Assembly: GCA_001717545.1 (NCBI GenBank)
Contig: CP017039.1
Coordinates: 2,170,001 to 2,234,000 of the forward strand
DNA length: 64,000 nucleotides
Direction: 5' to 3'
DNA from: Anaerolineaceae bacterium oral taxon 439
Lineage (GTDB): Bacteria > Chloroflexota > Anaerolineae > Anaerolineales > Anaerolineaceae
Shown here: positions 35,448 to 44,492 of the stretch, one piece after another
Numbering within the stretch: position 1 is the stretch's first letter
Layout of the letters: every line of letters starts with the position of its first letter
Position numbers and translations under genes: made by a program
Notes under the pieces: generated by a model
Seen by the model: only the letters and a program-made list of their open reading frames with translations
Database searches by the model: none
Told to the model about the DNA's origin: nothing

Positions 35448-37907
35448 ATGGATAAAACGATCGTTCCGATTTATGATCCGGCGAAAATTGAAAAGAAATG
35501 GCATGGGTTATGGGAGGAAAATCGTCTGGATTATTCCGATATTGACCTGACCAAACCGAAACACTATGCGCTGACGATGCTCCCGTATCCGTCGGGAAAT
35601 CTTCATATCGGCCACTGGTACGCGATTACCCCGTCCGACGCGCACGCGCGCTTTATGCGGATGCAGGGGTATAACGTTTTATTTCCGATGGGGTTCGATG
35701 CGTTCGGGCTCCCCGCCGAAAACGCCGCCATCAAGCATAATATCCACCCGGCAGAATGGACGTTTAAAAATATCGACCACATGCGCGATCAGCTTAAATC
35801 GATGGGCTGCATGTTTGACTGGCGCCGTGAGATTATCAGCGCGAAACCTGAGTATTACCGCTGGACGCAATGGTTTTTCATTCAGCTGCTGAAAAACGGG
35901 CTGGCGTATCAGAAATTCTCGCCGGTCGACTGGTGCCCCACGTGCAACACGACGCTCGCCCGGGAACAGGTCTGGGGTGACGATCGGCATTGCGAACGCT
36001 GCGGAACGCCGGTTATCAAGAAAAACCTGAATCAATGGTACTTCAGGACGACCCAATACGCCGATCAGCTCCTCGATTTTTCCGGGATGGACTGGCCGGA
36101 ACGCGTTCGAACGCTTCAGACGAACTGGATCGGCCGATCGGAAGGCGCGTCCGTGACGTTCGAAACCGAATCCGGCGACCCGCTCGTCGTTTTCACGACG
36201 CGACCCGATACGCTCTGGGGCGCGACGTTCATGGTCCTTGCCCCGGAACATCCGCTGGTCGGGAAGCTCACAACCCAGTCGCAGAAGGCGGCGATCGGCG
36301 CCTATATCGAAGAAGCAGCGCGACAAACGGACATCCAGCGCGAAGCGGAAGGGCGGGAGAAGACCGGCGTCTTCACCGGTTCCTACGCGATCAACCCAGT
36401 CAATGGGAAACGGATCCCGATCTGGATCGCTGACTACGTCCTGATGGGGTATGGAACCGGCGCGATTATGGCGGTCCCGGCGCATGACCAGCGCGATTTC
36501 GATTTCGCCAGGAAATTCGGGCTTGAAATTATCGTCGTCGTTCAGCCGGACGACATGGAACCCCTCGATGGAAAAACGATGAGCGAGGCGGTCCCGGCGC
36601 AGGGGAAACTCGTCAATTCCGACGAGATGAACGGCGTTTCCGGCGACGAAGCGATACCGCGCGTGATCGCCTGGCTCGAAGAAAAAAAGATCGGCGAACG
36701 GAAGATTACCTATCGCCTCCGCGACTGGCTGATCAGCCGGCAGCGCTACTGGGGAACGCCGATCCCGATAATCTACTGCCCGGAACATGGCGCCGTTCCT
36801 GTTCCCGAGGACCAGCTCCCGGTCAGACTCCCGGACGACGTCCAATGGACCCCAACCGGCGAAAGCCCGCTCAAGCTGCATCCAACCTGGAAGTACGCGA
36901 AATGCCCAATCTGCGGTCGGGACGCGGAACGCGAGACCGATACGCTGGATACGTTCCTCTGTTCCAGCTGGTACCATCTTGGGTATCTCAGCCCATATCA
37001 TCAGGGTTATCCATTCGCGCAGGAAGAATACGATTACTGGATGCCGGTCGACGTCTACACGGGCGGTATCGAGCACGCGACCATGCACCTGATCTATACG
37101 CGGTTCTTCCATAAAGCCGGACGCGATATCGGCGTCATGAAAGGCAAAGAACCGATGATCGCGCTCCGGAACCAGGGAATCGTCCTCGGAGAAGACAGCG
37201 AAAAAATGTCGAAGAGCCGCGGAAACGTCGTCGATCCGGATAAGCTCATCGAGTTTTACGGCGCCGATACCGTACGCGCGTACCTGATGTTTTTTGCGCG
37301 CTGGGAACTGGGCGCTCCCTGGAACAGCTCCGGAATCGAAGGCAGCTCGCGTTGGATTCGCCGAACCTGGTCAACAATCCTCGAACCGGCGGATAACGAC
37401 GACGACGCGAGCGAAGATACGCTCCGAGAACTTCGCCGCAAGGTACATCAGACGCTGAAATCGGTAACGCGTGATTTCGAATCGTTCTCGTTCAATACGA
37501 TCGTATCCAGCCTGATGGAACTGCTGAATAAGATGATCAAAGCGAAGCAGGCCGGCGCGTTCAGGACGGAAGCCTGGGACGAAGCGGTCGAAATTTACCT
37601 GAAAATGATGGCGCCGATCGCGCCGCATATCACCGAAGAGCTCTGGTCGCTCCTCGGAAAATCAGGCTCGGTCCACGTTCAGCGCTGGCCCGAACTCGAC
37701 GCCGAAGCCGCGAAAGCCGACGAAATAACGCTCGTCGTTCAGGTCAACGGGAAGCTCCGCGACCGGATCACGCTCCCCGCGGAATACGCCGAAGCCGAAG
37801 CGAAAGCCGCCGCGCTCGAAAGCGCGAACGTCAGGGCCGCGCTGGCCGGACGCGAGCCGAAAAAAATCATCGTTGTCCCCGGGAAGCTGGTCAATATCGT
37901 CGGATAA
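35448..37907 (+). CDS. leuS: Leucyl-tRNA synthetase
   Basis: This 819-residue class I synthetase charges tRNA-Leu. HIGH appears as PYPSGNLHIGHWYA near residues 43-56, the editing domain lies around 220-410 (TTRPDTLWGATFMVLAPEHP, YGTGAIMAVPAHDQRDFDFA), and KMSKS is in GEDSEKMSKSRGNVVDP. Two CxxC pairs are present (CPTCN...CERC and CPIC). The C-terminal LVVQVNGKLRDRI domain is complete. ATG 35448 follows CTGGAGGCAGT; upstream in-frame codons are not part of the gene. A rho-independent terminator follows. Confidence 0.98.
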   Translation: MDKTIVPIYDPAKIEKKWHGLWEENRLDYSDIDLTKPKHYALTMLPYPSGNLHIGHWYAITPSDAHARFMRMQGYNVLFPMGFDAFGLPAENAAIKHNIHPAEWTFKNIDHMRDQLKSMGCMFDWRREIISAKPEYYRWTQWFFIQLLKNGLAYQKFSPVDWCPTCNTTLAREQVWGDDRHCERCGTPVIKKNLNQWYFRTTQYADQLLDFSGMDWPERVRTLQTNWIGRSEGASVTFETESGDPLVVFTTRPDTLWGATFMVLAPEHPLVGKLTTQSQKAAIGAYIEEAARQTDIQREAEGREKTGVFTGSYAINPVNGKRIPIWIADYVLMGYGTGAIMAVPAHDQRDFDFARKFGLEIIVVVQPDDMEPLDGKTMSEAVPAQGKLVNSDEMNGVSGDEAIPRVIAWLEEKKIGERKITYRLRDWLISRQRYWGTPIPIIYCPEHGAVPVPEDQLPVRLPDDVQWTPTGESPLKLHPTWKYAKCPICGRDAERETDTLDTFLCSSWYHLGYLSPYHQGYPFAQEEYDYWMPVDVYTGGIEHATMHLIYTRFFHKAGRDIGVMKGKEPMIALRNQGIVLGEDSEKMSKSRGNVVDPDKLIEFYGADTVRAYLMFFARWELGAPWNSSGIEGSSRWIRRTWSTILEPADNDDDASEDTLRELRRKVHQTLKSVTRDFESFSFNTIVSSLMELLNKMIKAKQAGAFRTEAWDEAVEIYLKMMAPIAPHITEELWSLLGKSGSVHVQRWPELDAEAAKADEITLVVQVNGKLRDRITLPAEYAEAEAKAAALESANVRAALAGREPKKIIVVPGKLVNIVG

Positions 37908-37943
37908 TCCTGAAGGCGAAAGAAAAGGAAGAAAAAGATATCA

Positions 37944-37974
37944 AAACTGCGCTGTTTTCTGATCAGCGCAGTTT
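37944..37974 (+). terminator. Rho-independent terminator after leuS
   Basis: An 11-bp stem (AAACTGCGCTG / CAGCGCAGTTT) with a 9-base loop is followed by AGTTTT. Confidence 0.88.
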
Positions 37975-38020
37975 AGTTTTCAAATCCGGGAAACAGTTCC
38001 GGCTGAAATTCCGCTCAAGC

Positions 38021-38671
38021 TTATAACAAACGCAGTTCCGAGCCCTGTAAAGACGGCGCCCGCTCGATCTCCGCGCGTTCAATCGTCATCCGCTCCGGAG
38101 CGATCGGACGCAGCAGGTCGGAAACTTCGCGCGGATCATCGCATGTCAGCCATCGGTCGCGATCCTTCCGGTCTATAATAACCGGCATACGCGAATGGAC
38201 CCGCGCAGCGATTTCGTTCGCTGCCGTCGTGATCATCGTCGCTGAATAGACTTCGTTTCCCTCCGCGTCCATCCAATAATCCCAAAGACCGGCAAACGTG
38301 AAGATCTTCGTATCGGGGAGAAAAAACCGATACGGGGTTTTCGTCCCGCCTTCCGAAGTCCATTCATAATACGACGTCGCCGGGATCAGCGCGCGCCGTC
38401 TCCGGAATGCGTTCCGGAACGACGCCCGTTCCAGGAGCGTTTCAGCCCGCGCGTTGAACGTTTTCCGCGCGATTGAAACGTCCTTCGCCCAGGACGGAAC
38501 CAGTCCCCAATAAAAGTATTCCAGCTTCCGACGCTTCGCGTCGATCAGGATCGCGATCCCACTCCCGGGCGTGACCTGATCTCTGGGTTCAAAACGCGGC
38601 GGAAGCACCAACAGGTTCAGTTCCTCCGCCAGCGCCGCCAGCTCTGTCATCAATGAATATCGGCCGCACAT
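38021..38671 (-). CDS. SRAP-domain protein (YedK/HMCES-type abasic-site DNA-protein crosslinker)
   Basis: This 216-residue protein shields abasic sites in single-stranded DNA by linking through Cys2. The start MCGRYSLM keeps the catalytic Cys, and NARAETL, ATSYYEW (catalytic Glu) and HSRMPVI (catalytic His) complete the active site. Length is standard. It has no SOS-box that I can see. It is downstream of the hydrolase and deoC on the same strand, 13 bases after the hydrolase stop. Confidence 0.93.
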   Translation of the reverse strand: MCGRYSLMTELAALAEELNLLVLPPRFEPRDQVTPGSGIAILIDAKRRKLEYFYWGLVPSWAKDVSIARKTFNARAETLLERASFRNAFRRRRALIPATSYYEWTSEGGTKTPYRFFLPDTKIFTFAGLWDYWMDAEGNEVYSATMITTAANEIAARVHSRMPVIIDRKDRDRWLTCDDPREVSDLLRPIAPERMTIERAEIERAPSLQGSELRLL

Positions 38672-38684
38672 ATCCGATTTCAGC

Positions 38685-39509
38685 TCAATCTTCCAAAAAC
38701 CGGTCCGTCAAAAACGTCTTGATCGCTTTAATCGAACCGGCGCGGTCGTCGCGCGAAACGCTGTGGCCCGAGATCGGCGAATAATACCAGCTCCAGTTTG
38801 GGTGAGCCGCGAGGAGTCCGCGCACGATTTCGGGCGTAACGATTCCGTTCAGCTCCGGATTCCCGGTCATCAGCAACGCCGGGAGCGTCATTTTCGCCGT
38901 GATCCGGTCCCAGTCTTTTACCAACTCCGGCAGGATCGCCAACGATTCAAACGTCGCCTGCTGCTTGGCTTTCGCCCAGGCGCGGTAATCTTCCTCCGCC
39001 CAGTTTGGATTTCGCGCCCGGATTTCCACGATCAGGTCCGCGTAAGACGCCGCATGATACGCCGTCAGGTCCGAGCGGAAACTATCGATCCCGGCGGCGA
39101 TCCGTTCCTCGGTAACCAGCGCTGGATCGAACCAGGGCGGATCGATCAGGACCACGCCCCGCGTCAGCTCGCGATACTCAGCGCCCAGGTACGCCGTAAC
39201 CGCCGCGCCCATCGAATGCCCAATGACGACCGGACGGTCCAATTCGTATTCCCGGATCAGCGCGGCCGCGTCGCCCGCCATCGCCGCGATCGAATAGTCG
39301 TTATCAGCGGCCTTATCCGAAGCGCCATGTCCGCGCATATCGGGGAAGACAACGTCATACGAAAACGCAAGCGCCGCGACGAGACTGCTCCAGAGCATGC
39401 CGCTGTCGGTCAGTCCATGAAGAAGAACGACAGCCGGGAGCTCGCCGCCGGTACGATGCACCGTGAGTCTCGTTTTTCCAGCTTCAAAGCTCCCGCGATA
39501 CAGGTTCAA
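38685..39509 (-). CDS. Alpha/beta-fold hydrolase
   Basis: This 274-residue enzyme has oxyanion region VVLLHGLTDSGMLW, nucleophile elbow VIGHSMGAAV, RGHGASDK and the catalytic His in ISGHSVSRDD. The substrate cannot be read from sequence; esterase, lactonase or C-C hydrolase are all possible. Its ATG overlaps the deoC stop (ATGA at 39506-39509), so it is translationally coupled to deoC. It may act on a nucleoside-breakdown product, but that is only inferred from context. Confidence 0.85.
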   Translation of the reverse strand: MNLYRGSFEAGKTRLTVHRTGGELPAVVLLHGLTDSGMLWSSLVAALAFSYDVVFPDMRGHGASDKAADNDYSIAAMAGDAAALIREYELDRPVVIGHSMGAAVTAYLGAEYRELTRGVVLIDPPWFDPALVTEERIAAGIDSFRSDLTAYHAASYADLIVEIRARNPNWAEEDYRAWAKAKQQATFESLAILPELVKDWDRITAKMTLPALLMTGNPELNGIVTPEIVRGLLAAHPNWSWYYSPISGHSVSRDDRAGSIKAIKTFLTDRFLED

Positions 39510-40420
39510 TTTTCAACCTCATTTACGATCGCTACGCCTGAGCTGGTCCCGATTCGGGTCGCCCCCGCGTCGATCATCTTCCGAACGTCCGCCAGCGTTC
39601 GAATCCCTCCCGACGCTTTCACCTCAACCTCTTCGTCAACCCATTTCCGCATGTTGCGGACGTCTTCGACCTTCGCTCCGCCGGTCGAGAATCCGGTCGA
39701 CGTTTTCACGAACATCGCGCCGCAGGCCTGACTCACCAGGCAAGCGATTTTCATTTCCTCTTCGGTCAGCAGGCAGGTCTCCAGAATCACCTTAACGATG
39801 GCTTTATCTCTGACCGCGTAAACGACCTGCAGGATATCGTTCGCAACAGTCCGATAATCCTTCCCCTTCAACGCGCCGATATTCAGGACCATGTCGACTT
39901 CTTTCGCGCCGTTTTCAGCGGCAAGTTCCGCCTCAAAAGCTTTCGCCTTCGTCGCCATCGCGCCTAACGGGAAGCCAACGACCGTACAGACCCGGACATT
40001 CGTTCCGCGTAAAAGCTCAACGCACAGCGGGACCCAGGTCCCGTTGACACAGACAGAAGCGAAATGATTTTCGCGCGCTTCATTGCAGAGTTTAACAATC
40101 TGATCCTGCGTCGCGTCAGCTTTCAGGAGCGTATGATCGATCATGCAAGCAATTTTCGCTTTTTCGCTGAACGGGATTTGCTTCGATTCGTCCTGAACAA
40201 GAGCTTCCCAAACGGAATCCGATTCATCTAAGAAGATCAGCGCGTGCGTATCCCCGTAGGCCGCGTGCAGGGGGTGCGACGCAAATTCGGGCAGATCCCC
40301 TTGTTCCTCGGTTTCCAGATCTGAAAATTTATCCCAATCCGGTTCCGGTTCGTACCGCGCTTCGCTCACGAACGACTCATACTTTTCCATATTCTTTTTC
40401 TTTTTATGATCCTGCGCCAT
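39506..40420 (-). CDS. deoC: Deoxyribose-phosphate aldolase with N-terminal extension
   Basis: The enzyme splits 2-deoxyribose-5-phosphate into glyceraldehyde-3-phosphate and acetaldehyde. The core (from about residue 88, IACMIDHTLLKADAT) has VVGFPLGA, EVDMVLNIG and the Schiff-base lysine in FVKTSTGFSTGGA. At 304 residues it is ~80 longer than usual; the extra N-terminus is acidic and contains LHAAYGDTHALIFLDES. ATG 40420 has AGGAG upstream, so the extension is real in this sequence. The acetaldehyde product could feed an alcohol dehydrogenase such as the one at 48713, but they are not adjacent. Confidence 0.94.
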   Translation of the reverse strand: MAQDHKKKKNMEKYESFVSEARYEPEPDWDKFSDLETEEQGDLPEFASHPLHAAYGDTHALIFLDESDSVWEALVQDESKQIPFSEKAKIACMIDHTLLKADATQDQIVKLCNEARENHFASVCVNGTWVPLCVELLRGTNVRVCTVVGFPLGAMATKAKAFEAELAAENGAKEVDMVLNIGALKGKDYRTVANDILQVVYAVRDKAIVKVILETCLLTEEEMKIACLVSQACGAMFVKTSTGFSTGGAKVEDVRNMRKWVDEEVEVKASGGIRTLADVRKMIDAGATRIGTSSGVAIVNEVEN

Positions 40421-40687
40421 TGTCTTTTTTCTCCTCTGAGTTATCCTGTAGACTCAATCGTTGTTCACTACGGATAATTATAGTCCATTCGGGTCCAATT
40501 TCCGCCAGGCTCAGACCGAAGAAAAACCGACCGCGCCGGAATCCGCTCCCGCCCAATCCGTGCCCTCCCACCGAACATCGCTGACAGCCTGATCCGGAAT
40601 TTTTCGGGATCGCCAGGATCGGAACGATCAAAAACAACCTCCGGCTCATCGTCGGAAGCCCGCTTCCAGCGCTATAATTCACTGAAA

Positions 40688-40730
40688 AGCCGGAAGGCCG
40701 GCGGGGAGAAACTCCGCCAGCTTTCCGGCT
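40688..40730 (-). terminator. Two-part hairpin after the truncated transporter
   Basis: An outer stem AGCCGGAA / TTCCGGCT encloses an inner GGCGG / CCGCC pair. It lies just downstream of the minus-strand transporter stop at 40738 and would have terminated that gene. Confidence 0.6.
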
Positions 40731-40737
40731 AACGCGA

Positions 40738-40890
40738 TCAGCGTGGAAACGCAATCATCGCGCCGATTGCCAGAAACAGGATCTGAATCAGGTACATCGG
40801 AACCGCGAATTTCAGGAAGTCTTTCAACTTATACTTCCCCATCCCCAGAATCAACGCCGGCAGTCCGTCAATCGGCAGGAACCCGCCGCC
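40738..40890 (-). pseudogene. C-terminal remnant of an SLC13/DASS-like anion permease
   Basis: The minus strand encodes GGGFLPIDGLPALILGMG, then KYKLKDFLKFAVPMYLIQ and ILFLAIGAMIAFPR before TGA 40738. A lysine-rich KDFLK turn followed by a last hydrophobic helix is typical of the end of DASS-type carboxylate/sulfate permeases. Upstream the frame is lost at about 40890 (TGA at 40894), where base composition turns A/T-rich. The rest of the gene is absent. Confidence 0.6.
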
Positions 40891-41134
40891 TATTCAGAGA
40901 TTGGCAATCGATCATCCGCGTTCTCAAAAGCAAAACCAGTTCACAGAACATTCATCATCCAATACAATATCGGAGAAACATAGAACGGAGTTATTTTTCC
41001 GATTAAGAAGTTTTACTTCGCTTTCGTTACATTCATCATATTTACCGTGCTCTATCAAGCCATTAGAATTTTAATAATAAGCGAAATCAGAAGCAAAATA
41101 TCATATCCGCCAGATTTTTGGAGCAATACTTCAA
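40891..41134 (+). other. Left boundary of the A/T-rich sugar island; no gene recognised
   Basis: Composition shifts sharply here. A short frame encodes RDWQSIIRVLKSK-like sequence with no recognised family. The stretch next to 41135 is A/T-rich and probably holds the promoter for the RpiR gene. No inverted repeats or integrase gene are seen. Confidence 0.4.
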
Positions 41135-41953
41135 ATGATTTTAGAAGAAATTCAAAAGAAAATGCCGGGATTTACAAAATCCGAAAAACAAGTCGCAGAA
41201 TACATTCTCGCACACGCCAACGCCGTCATCGAGCTAAGTATCTCCGAAATTGCAGCGTTGACAAATACGAGCGACGCGACCATTATCCGATTTTGCAAAC
41301 GGTTAGGATTAAACGGCGTTTATCAATTAAAAATCAATCTTTCAAACGAATTAGGAAATTCCGGTTACCTCGTCGGCGGAAAGCAAGAAGATACAAATCA
41401 CTTTTCGAAGTACTGGAAAAAAGTCGAATCAAATATCACAAGTCTTTCACAGAATCTGGACGAAAAAATCATTGAAGACAGTATTGAAACGATTATTACG
41501 GCAAAACAAATCCATATTTCAGGGTGGGGGAATACCGGAATGGTCGCCGCCGACTTCGCACATCGCCTGACAATGTTCGGTTTCAATACTTTTTTCACAA
41601 CGGTCCCGGAATATGCAATGCGAAACCTGGCGACATCACAGGAGCAAACAATCCTCATCGCATTTTCACATTCCGGATCCTCCATTCATATTATCGACAT
41701 GTTGAAACTAGCCAGATCGTTGAATCGAAAAACAATCCTCATCACAAACACGGAAGGATCGCCTGCAAATAAATATGCCGACTTATCACTGATCGCTAAT
41801 ATCAGGAACGAATTATTCAAGGATTTAGGCGCGGCGTCGCATATTTCGGAATACATCATCATCGACTTACTTTTATACGGCGTCTTATCCCAAAAAGGAC
41901 CCGCGCAAATTTCGGACCAGGCGGAAGTTCTTCTATCAAGGCACAAACTGTAA
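41135..41953 (+). CDS. MurR/RpiR-family transcriptional regulator
   Basis: This 272-residue regulator has an N-terminal helix-turn-helix of the RpiR type (MPGFTKSEKQVAEYILAHA, TNTSDATIIRFCKRLGLNG) and a C-terminal SIS sugar-phosphate domain (QIHISGWGNTGMVAADFAHRL, IAFSHSGSSIHIIDMLKLAR). It should sense a phosphosugar made by the downstream enzymes and control the operon. GGAG lies eleven bases before the ATG. It reads in the same direction as the ABC genes, which start 14 bases later. Confidence 0.92.
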   Translation: MILEEIQKKMPGFTKSEKQVAEYILAHANAVIELSISEIAALTNTSDATIIRFCKRLGLNGVYQLKINLSNELGNSGYLVGGKQEDTNHFSKYWKKVESNITSLSQNLDEKIIEDSIETIITAKQIHISGWGNTGMVAADFAHRLTMFGFNTFFTTVPEYAMRNLATSQEQTILIAFSHSGSSIHIIDMLKLARSLNRKTILITNTEGSPANKYADLSLIANIRNELFKDLGAASHISEYIIIDLLLYGVLSQKGPAQISDQAEVLLSRHKL

Positions 41954-41967
41954 GGAAGGAGAAAACG

Positions 41968-43500
41968 TTGGCCGATCCAGTCGATTCATTATTTTATTGT
42001 AAAAACATATCAAAATCCTTTGGCGGAACGAAAGCTTTAAAAAACGTCCAATTAGCAGTCGCGAGAGGCGAAGTTCACGCGCTATTAGGGGAGAATGGCG
42101 CTGGCAAGTCAACACTCATGAAAATTATCATCGGACTTTACCGTGAAGATTCCGGCGAAATGTTTTTCTCCGGAGAAAGATATAAGATTGCAGGCCCTTC
42201 AGAAGCGTTATCGAAGGGAATTTCAATGATCCATCAGGAATTAAATCCCGAGCCTCATCTGACCATCGCGGAAAGCATCTTTCTAAATCGGGAAGACACC
42301 TTTGGGAAAACTATTTTTTTAAATAAAAAAGCGACAAACCAAAGGGCTCAAGCGCTCCTCAATAAGTTCGGGATCAGATTTTCCGCCGATAGGGAAATCA
42401 GCTCGCTATCGCTTGCGCAAACTCAGATGATTGAAATTGTCAAAGCGGTGTCTATGAACGCAAAAATGATTATCATGGACGAACCGACATCATCTCTGGA
42501 CTTCGACGAAACGAAGAGACTATTCGAAACAATCCGAGACCTGAAATCTCAAGGCGTATCTATCATCTATATTTCACATCGGATGGATGAAATTTTTGAG
42601 ATCTGTGACCGCGTTTCCGTATTCCGCGACGGCTCGTATATATCCACCCACAGCCTGACCGATATCACAAAAGATAAATTAATCAGCCTGATGGTTGGGA
42701 AAAAAGTCGAATCTATTTTTCCAAAAATAACCTGCCCGATTGGAGACGTCGTTCTAAAAGTTGAAAATTTATCAGGCGACGGATTTTCAAACATTACGTT
42801 TGAAGTCAGAGCTGGAGAAATTCTCGGATTATCCGGATTAGTCGGATCTGGACGAAGCGAGACCGCCTGCGCGATTTTCGGCCTTCGGGAGCGGCGCTCA
42901 GGAATGATTTACTTGAACGGGAGGAATTTAAAAATAAATAAACCGATCGATGCAATTCAAAATGGAATTTGTATGGTAAATGAAGATCGAAAGAATTTCG
43001 GATTATGCCTGAATCGTCCGATTCGCGAAAATATAACGCTACCCGCTATTCAGGACTTCGTTTCTTATCTGTTGATCAACCATAAAAAAGAAAGGGAAGT
43101 TTCCAGCTCTATTTCAAAGAAAATAACGCTCAACGCGAAAAACCTTGATTTAGACGCTTTCTCGCTGAGCGGAGGAAACCAGCAAAAAGTCGTTCTATCC
43201 AAATGGCTGCTGACGAATCTGAAAGTCCTGATTCTGGATGAGCCGACGAGAGGCGTCGACGTTGGGGCGAAAGCCGATATTCATAGAGTTATGGGAGAGC
43301 TGGCTTCGCAGGGGTTGGCGATCATCATGATCTCATCCGAATTACCGGAGATTATCGGTATCAGCGATCGAATTATTGTCTATCATGAAGGGAAAATCAA
43401 TGGGATCATCGACCGCGAAATGATTCTAAATGGAGAAATTTCAGAAGAAGAAATATTAAGTTTGGAATTTGGGGAAGAAATGGAGATGATCGAAAGATGA
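41968..43500 (+). CDS. RbsA-type double ATPase of a sugar ABC importer
   Basis: This 510-residue protein has two nucleotide-binding domains. The first has GENGAGKSTLMK, LSLAQTQMIEIVKAV and MIIMDEPTSSLD, the second GLVGSGRSETACAIFG, LSGGNQQKVVLSKWL and LILDEPTRGVD. The degenerate second Walker A is usual in this class. TTG 41968 is the start, supported by AAGGAG seven bases upstream. Its last four bases overlap the permease start (ATGA). Codon use is A/T-richer than in the purine importer ATPase at 7889, consistent with separate origin. Confidence 0.93.
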   Translation: MADPVDSLFYCKNISKSFGGTKALKNVQLAVARGEVHALLGENGAGKSTLMKIIIGLYREDSGEMFFSGERYKIAGPSEALSKGISMIHQELNPEPHLTIAESIFLNREDTFGKTIFLNKKATNQRAQALLNKFGIRFSADREISSLSLAQTQMIEIVKAVSMNAKMIIMDEPTSSLDFDETKRLFETIRDLKSQGVSIIYISHRMDEIFEICDRVSVFRDGSYISTHSLTDITKDKLISLMVGKKVESIFPKITCPIGDVVLKVENLSGDGFSNITFEVRAGEILGLSGLVGSGRSETACAIFGLRERRSGMIYLNGRNLKINKPIDAIQNGICMVNEDRKNFGLCLNRPIRENITLPAIQDFVSYLLINHKKEREVSSSISKKITLNAKNLDLDAFSLSGGNQQKVVLSKWLLTNLKVLILDEPTRGVDVGAKADIHRVMGELASQGLAIIMISSELPEIIGISDRIIVYHEGKINGIIDREMILNGEISEEEILSLEFGEEMEMIER

Positions 43501-44462
43501 AAGAACGAAAACTTTTTGGAATGACAAAGGAATTATTCCTGAGACGCTACGGTATTACGTTCATCTTTATTGCGATGGTTATTCTCCTGTCGATCGTCTC
43601 GCCGGTATTCAGGACATGGCGGAATTGGGTCAGTATTCTTCAACAGGTTTCGACAAATGGCATTTTGGCGTTAGGGATGGTATTCGTCATTACGGCAGGC
43701 GGAATTGATTTGTCCATTGGCTCAATGTTGGCGCTGACGAGCGTAGTCGTCGGCGAAACGCTTATTGCTACGAATTCAATTCCATTAGCAATCTTTGCCG
43801 CTATTGTCATATGTTCAATATTTGGCTTTATAAACGGCATTTTGGTAGCCAGGTTTGACCTGTTCCCATTCGTTGTTACGCTCGCTACACAGCTCGTTAT
43901 TCGAGGAATGGCGTATATTGTTTCCGGGGGGCAATCAAAAGTTATCATGCATCCAAACTATCGGGATATCGGCTTGGGAAAAATAGGTGGGATCATCCCA
44001 TTCTCAGTTCTGATTCTTCTTGGCGTTGCAACCGCATCGTACATACTGCTGCATCAAACTACATTTGGTCGTTATATTTATGCGGTAGGGGGAAACAAAG
44101 ACGCAGCGCGAGCCTCGGGCGTAAACGTTGAAAAAACAATAATTCAATCATATATTCTGATGGGAGGATGTTCGGCAATATCCGGCGTAATCTTAGCGTC
44201 CCGAATTAACGCGTCGCAGCCCAACATCGGCATGGGATATGAAACAGACGCAATCGCAGCCTGCGTTATCGGAGGAACCTCGTTCGCAGGAGGCGTTTCT
44301 ACAATTCCGGGCGCAATGATTGGAATTTTCATGATCGGAATTATTTACAACGGAATGAACCTGCTCCAGGTCCAATCCTATTGGCAAACTGTTATCAAAG
44401 GTTTGCTTATTCTTCTTGCGGTACTTCTTGACATGTATCTCAATAAAAAACGCAGTAAATAA
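43497..44462 (+). CDS. RbsC-type permease of the sugar ABC importer
   Basis: The 321-residue channel subunit has eight to nine hydrophobic segments and the family motifs GIDLSIGSMLALTSVV, NGILVARFDLFPFVVTLATQ, AVGGNKDAARASGVNVEKT and AACVIGGTSFAGGVSTIPGAMIG. It overlaps the ATPase gene by four bases. Only one permease gene is present, so it probably works as a homodimer. Confidence 0.94.
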   Translation: MKERKLFGMTKELFLRRYGITFIFIAMVILLSIVSPVFRTWRNWVSILQQVSTNGILALGMVFVITAGGIDLSIGSMLALTSVVVGETLIATNSIPLAIFAAIVICSIFGFINGILVARFDLFPFVVTLATQLVIRGMAYIVSGGQSKVIMHPNYRDIGLGKIGGIIPFSVLILLGVATASYILLHQTTFGRYIYAVGGNKDAARASGVNVEKTIIQSYILMGGCSAISGVILASRINASQPNIGMGYETDAIAACVIGGTSFAGGVSTIPGAMIGIFMIGIIYNGMNLLQVQSYWQTVIKGLLILLAVLLDMYLNKKRSK

Positions 44463-44492
44463 CGGGAATACCCGTAAAAAAGGAGAGAAAAA

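Noticed and set aside
35679-37112. 477-residue minus-strand reading frame
   Set aside because: It lies entirely opposite leuS, has no ribosome site, and its sequence is an Arg/Asp-rich mirror of GC-rich codons.
40404-40754. 116-residue minus-strand frame before deoC
   Set aside because: It overlaps the deoC start and terminator sequence and has no ribosome site or motif.
41047-41475. 142-residue Arg/Ser-rich plus-strand frame
   Set aside because: It is an alternate frame over the start of the RpiR regulator, which has clear helix-turn-helix and SIS domains.
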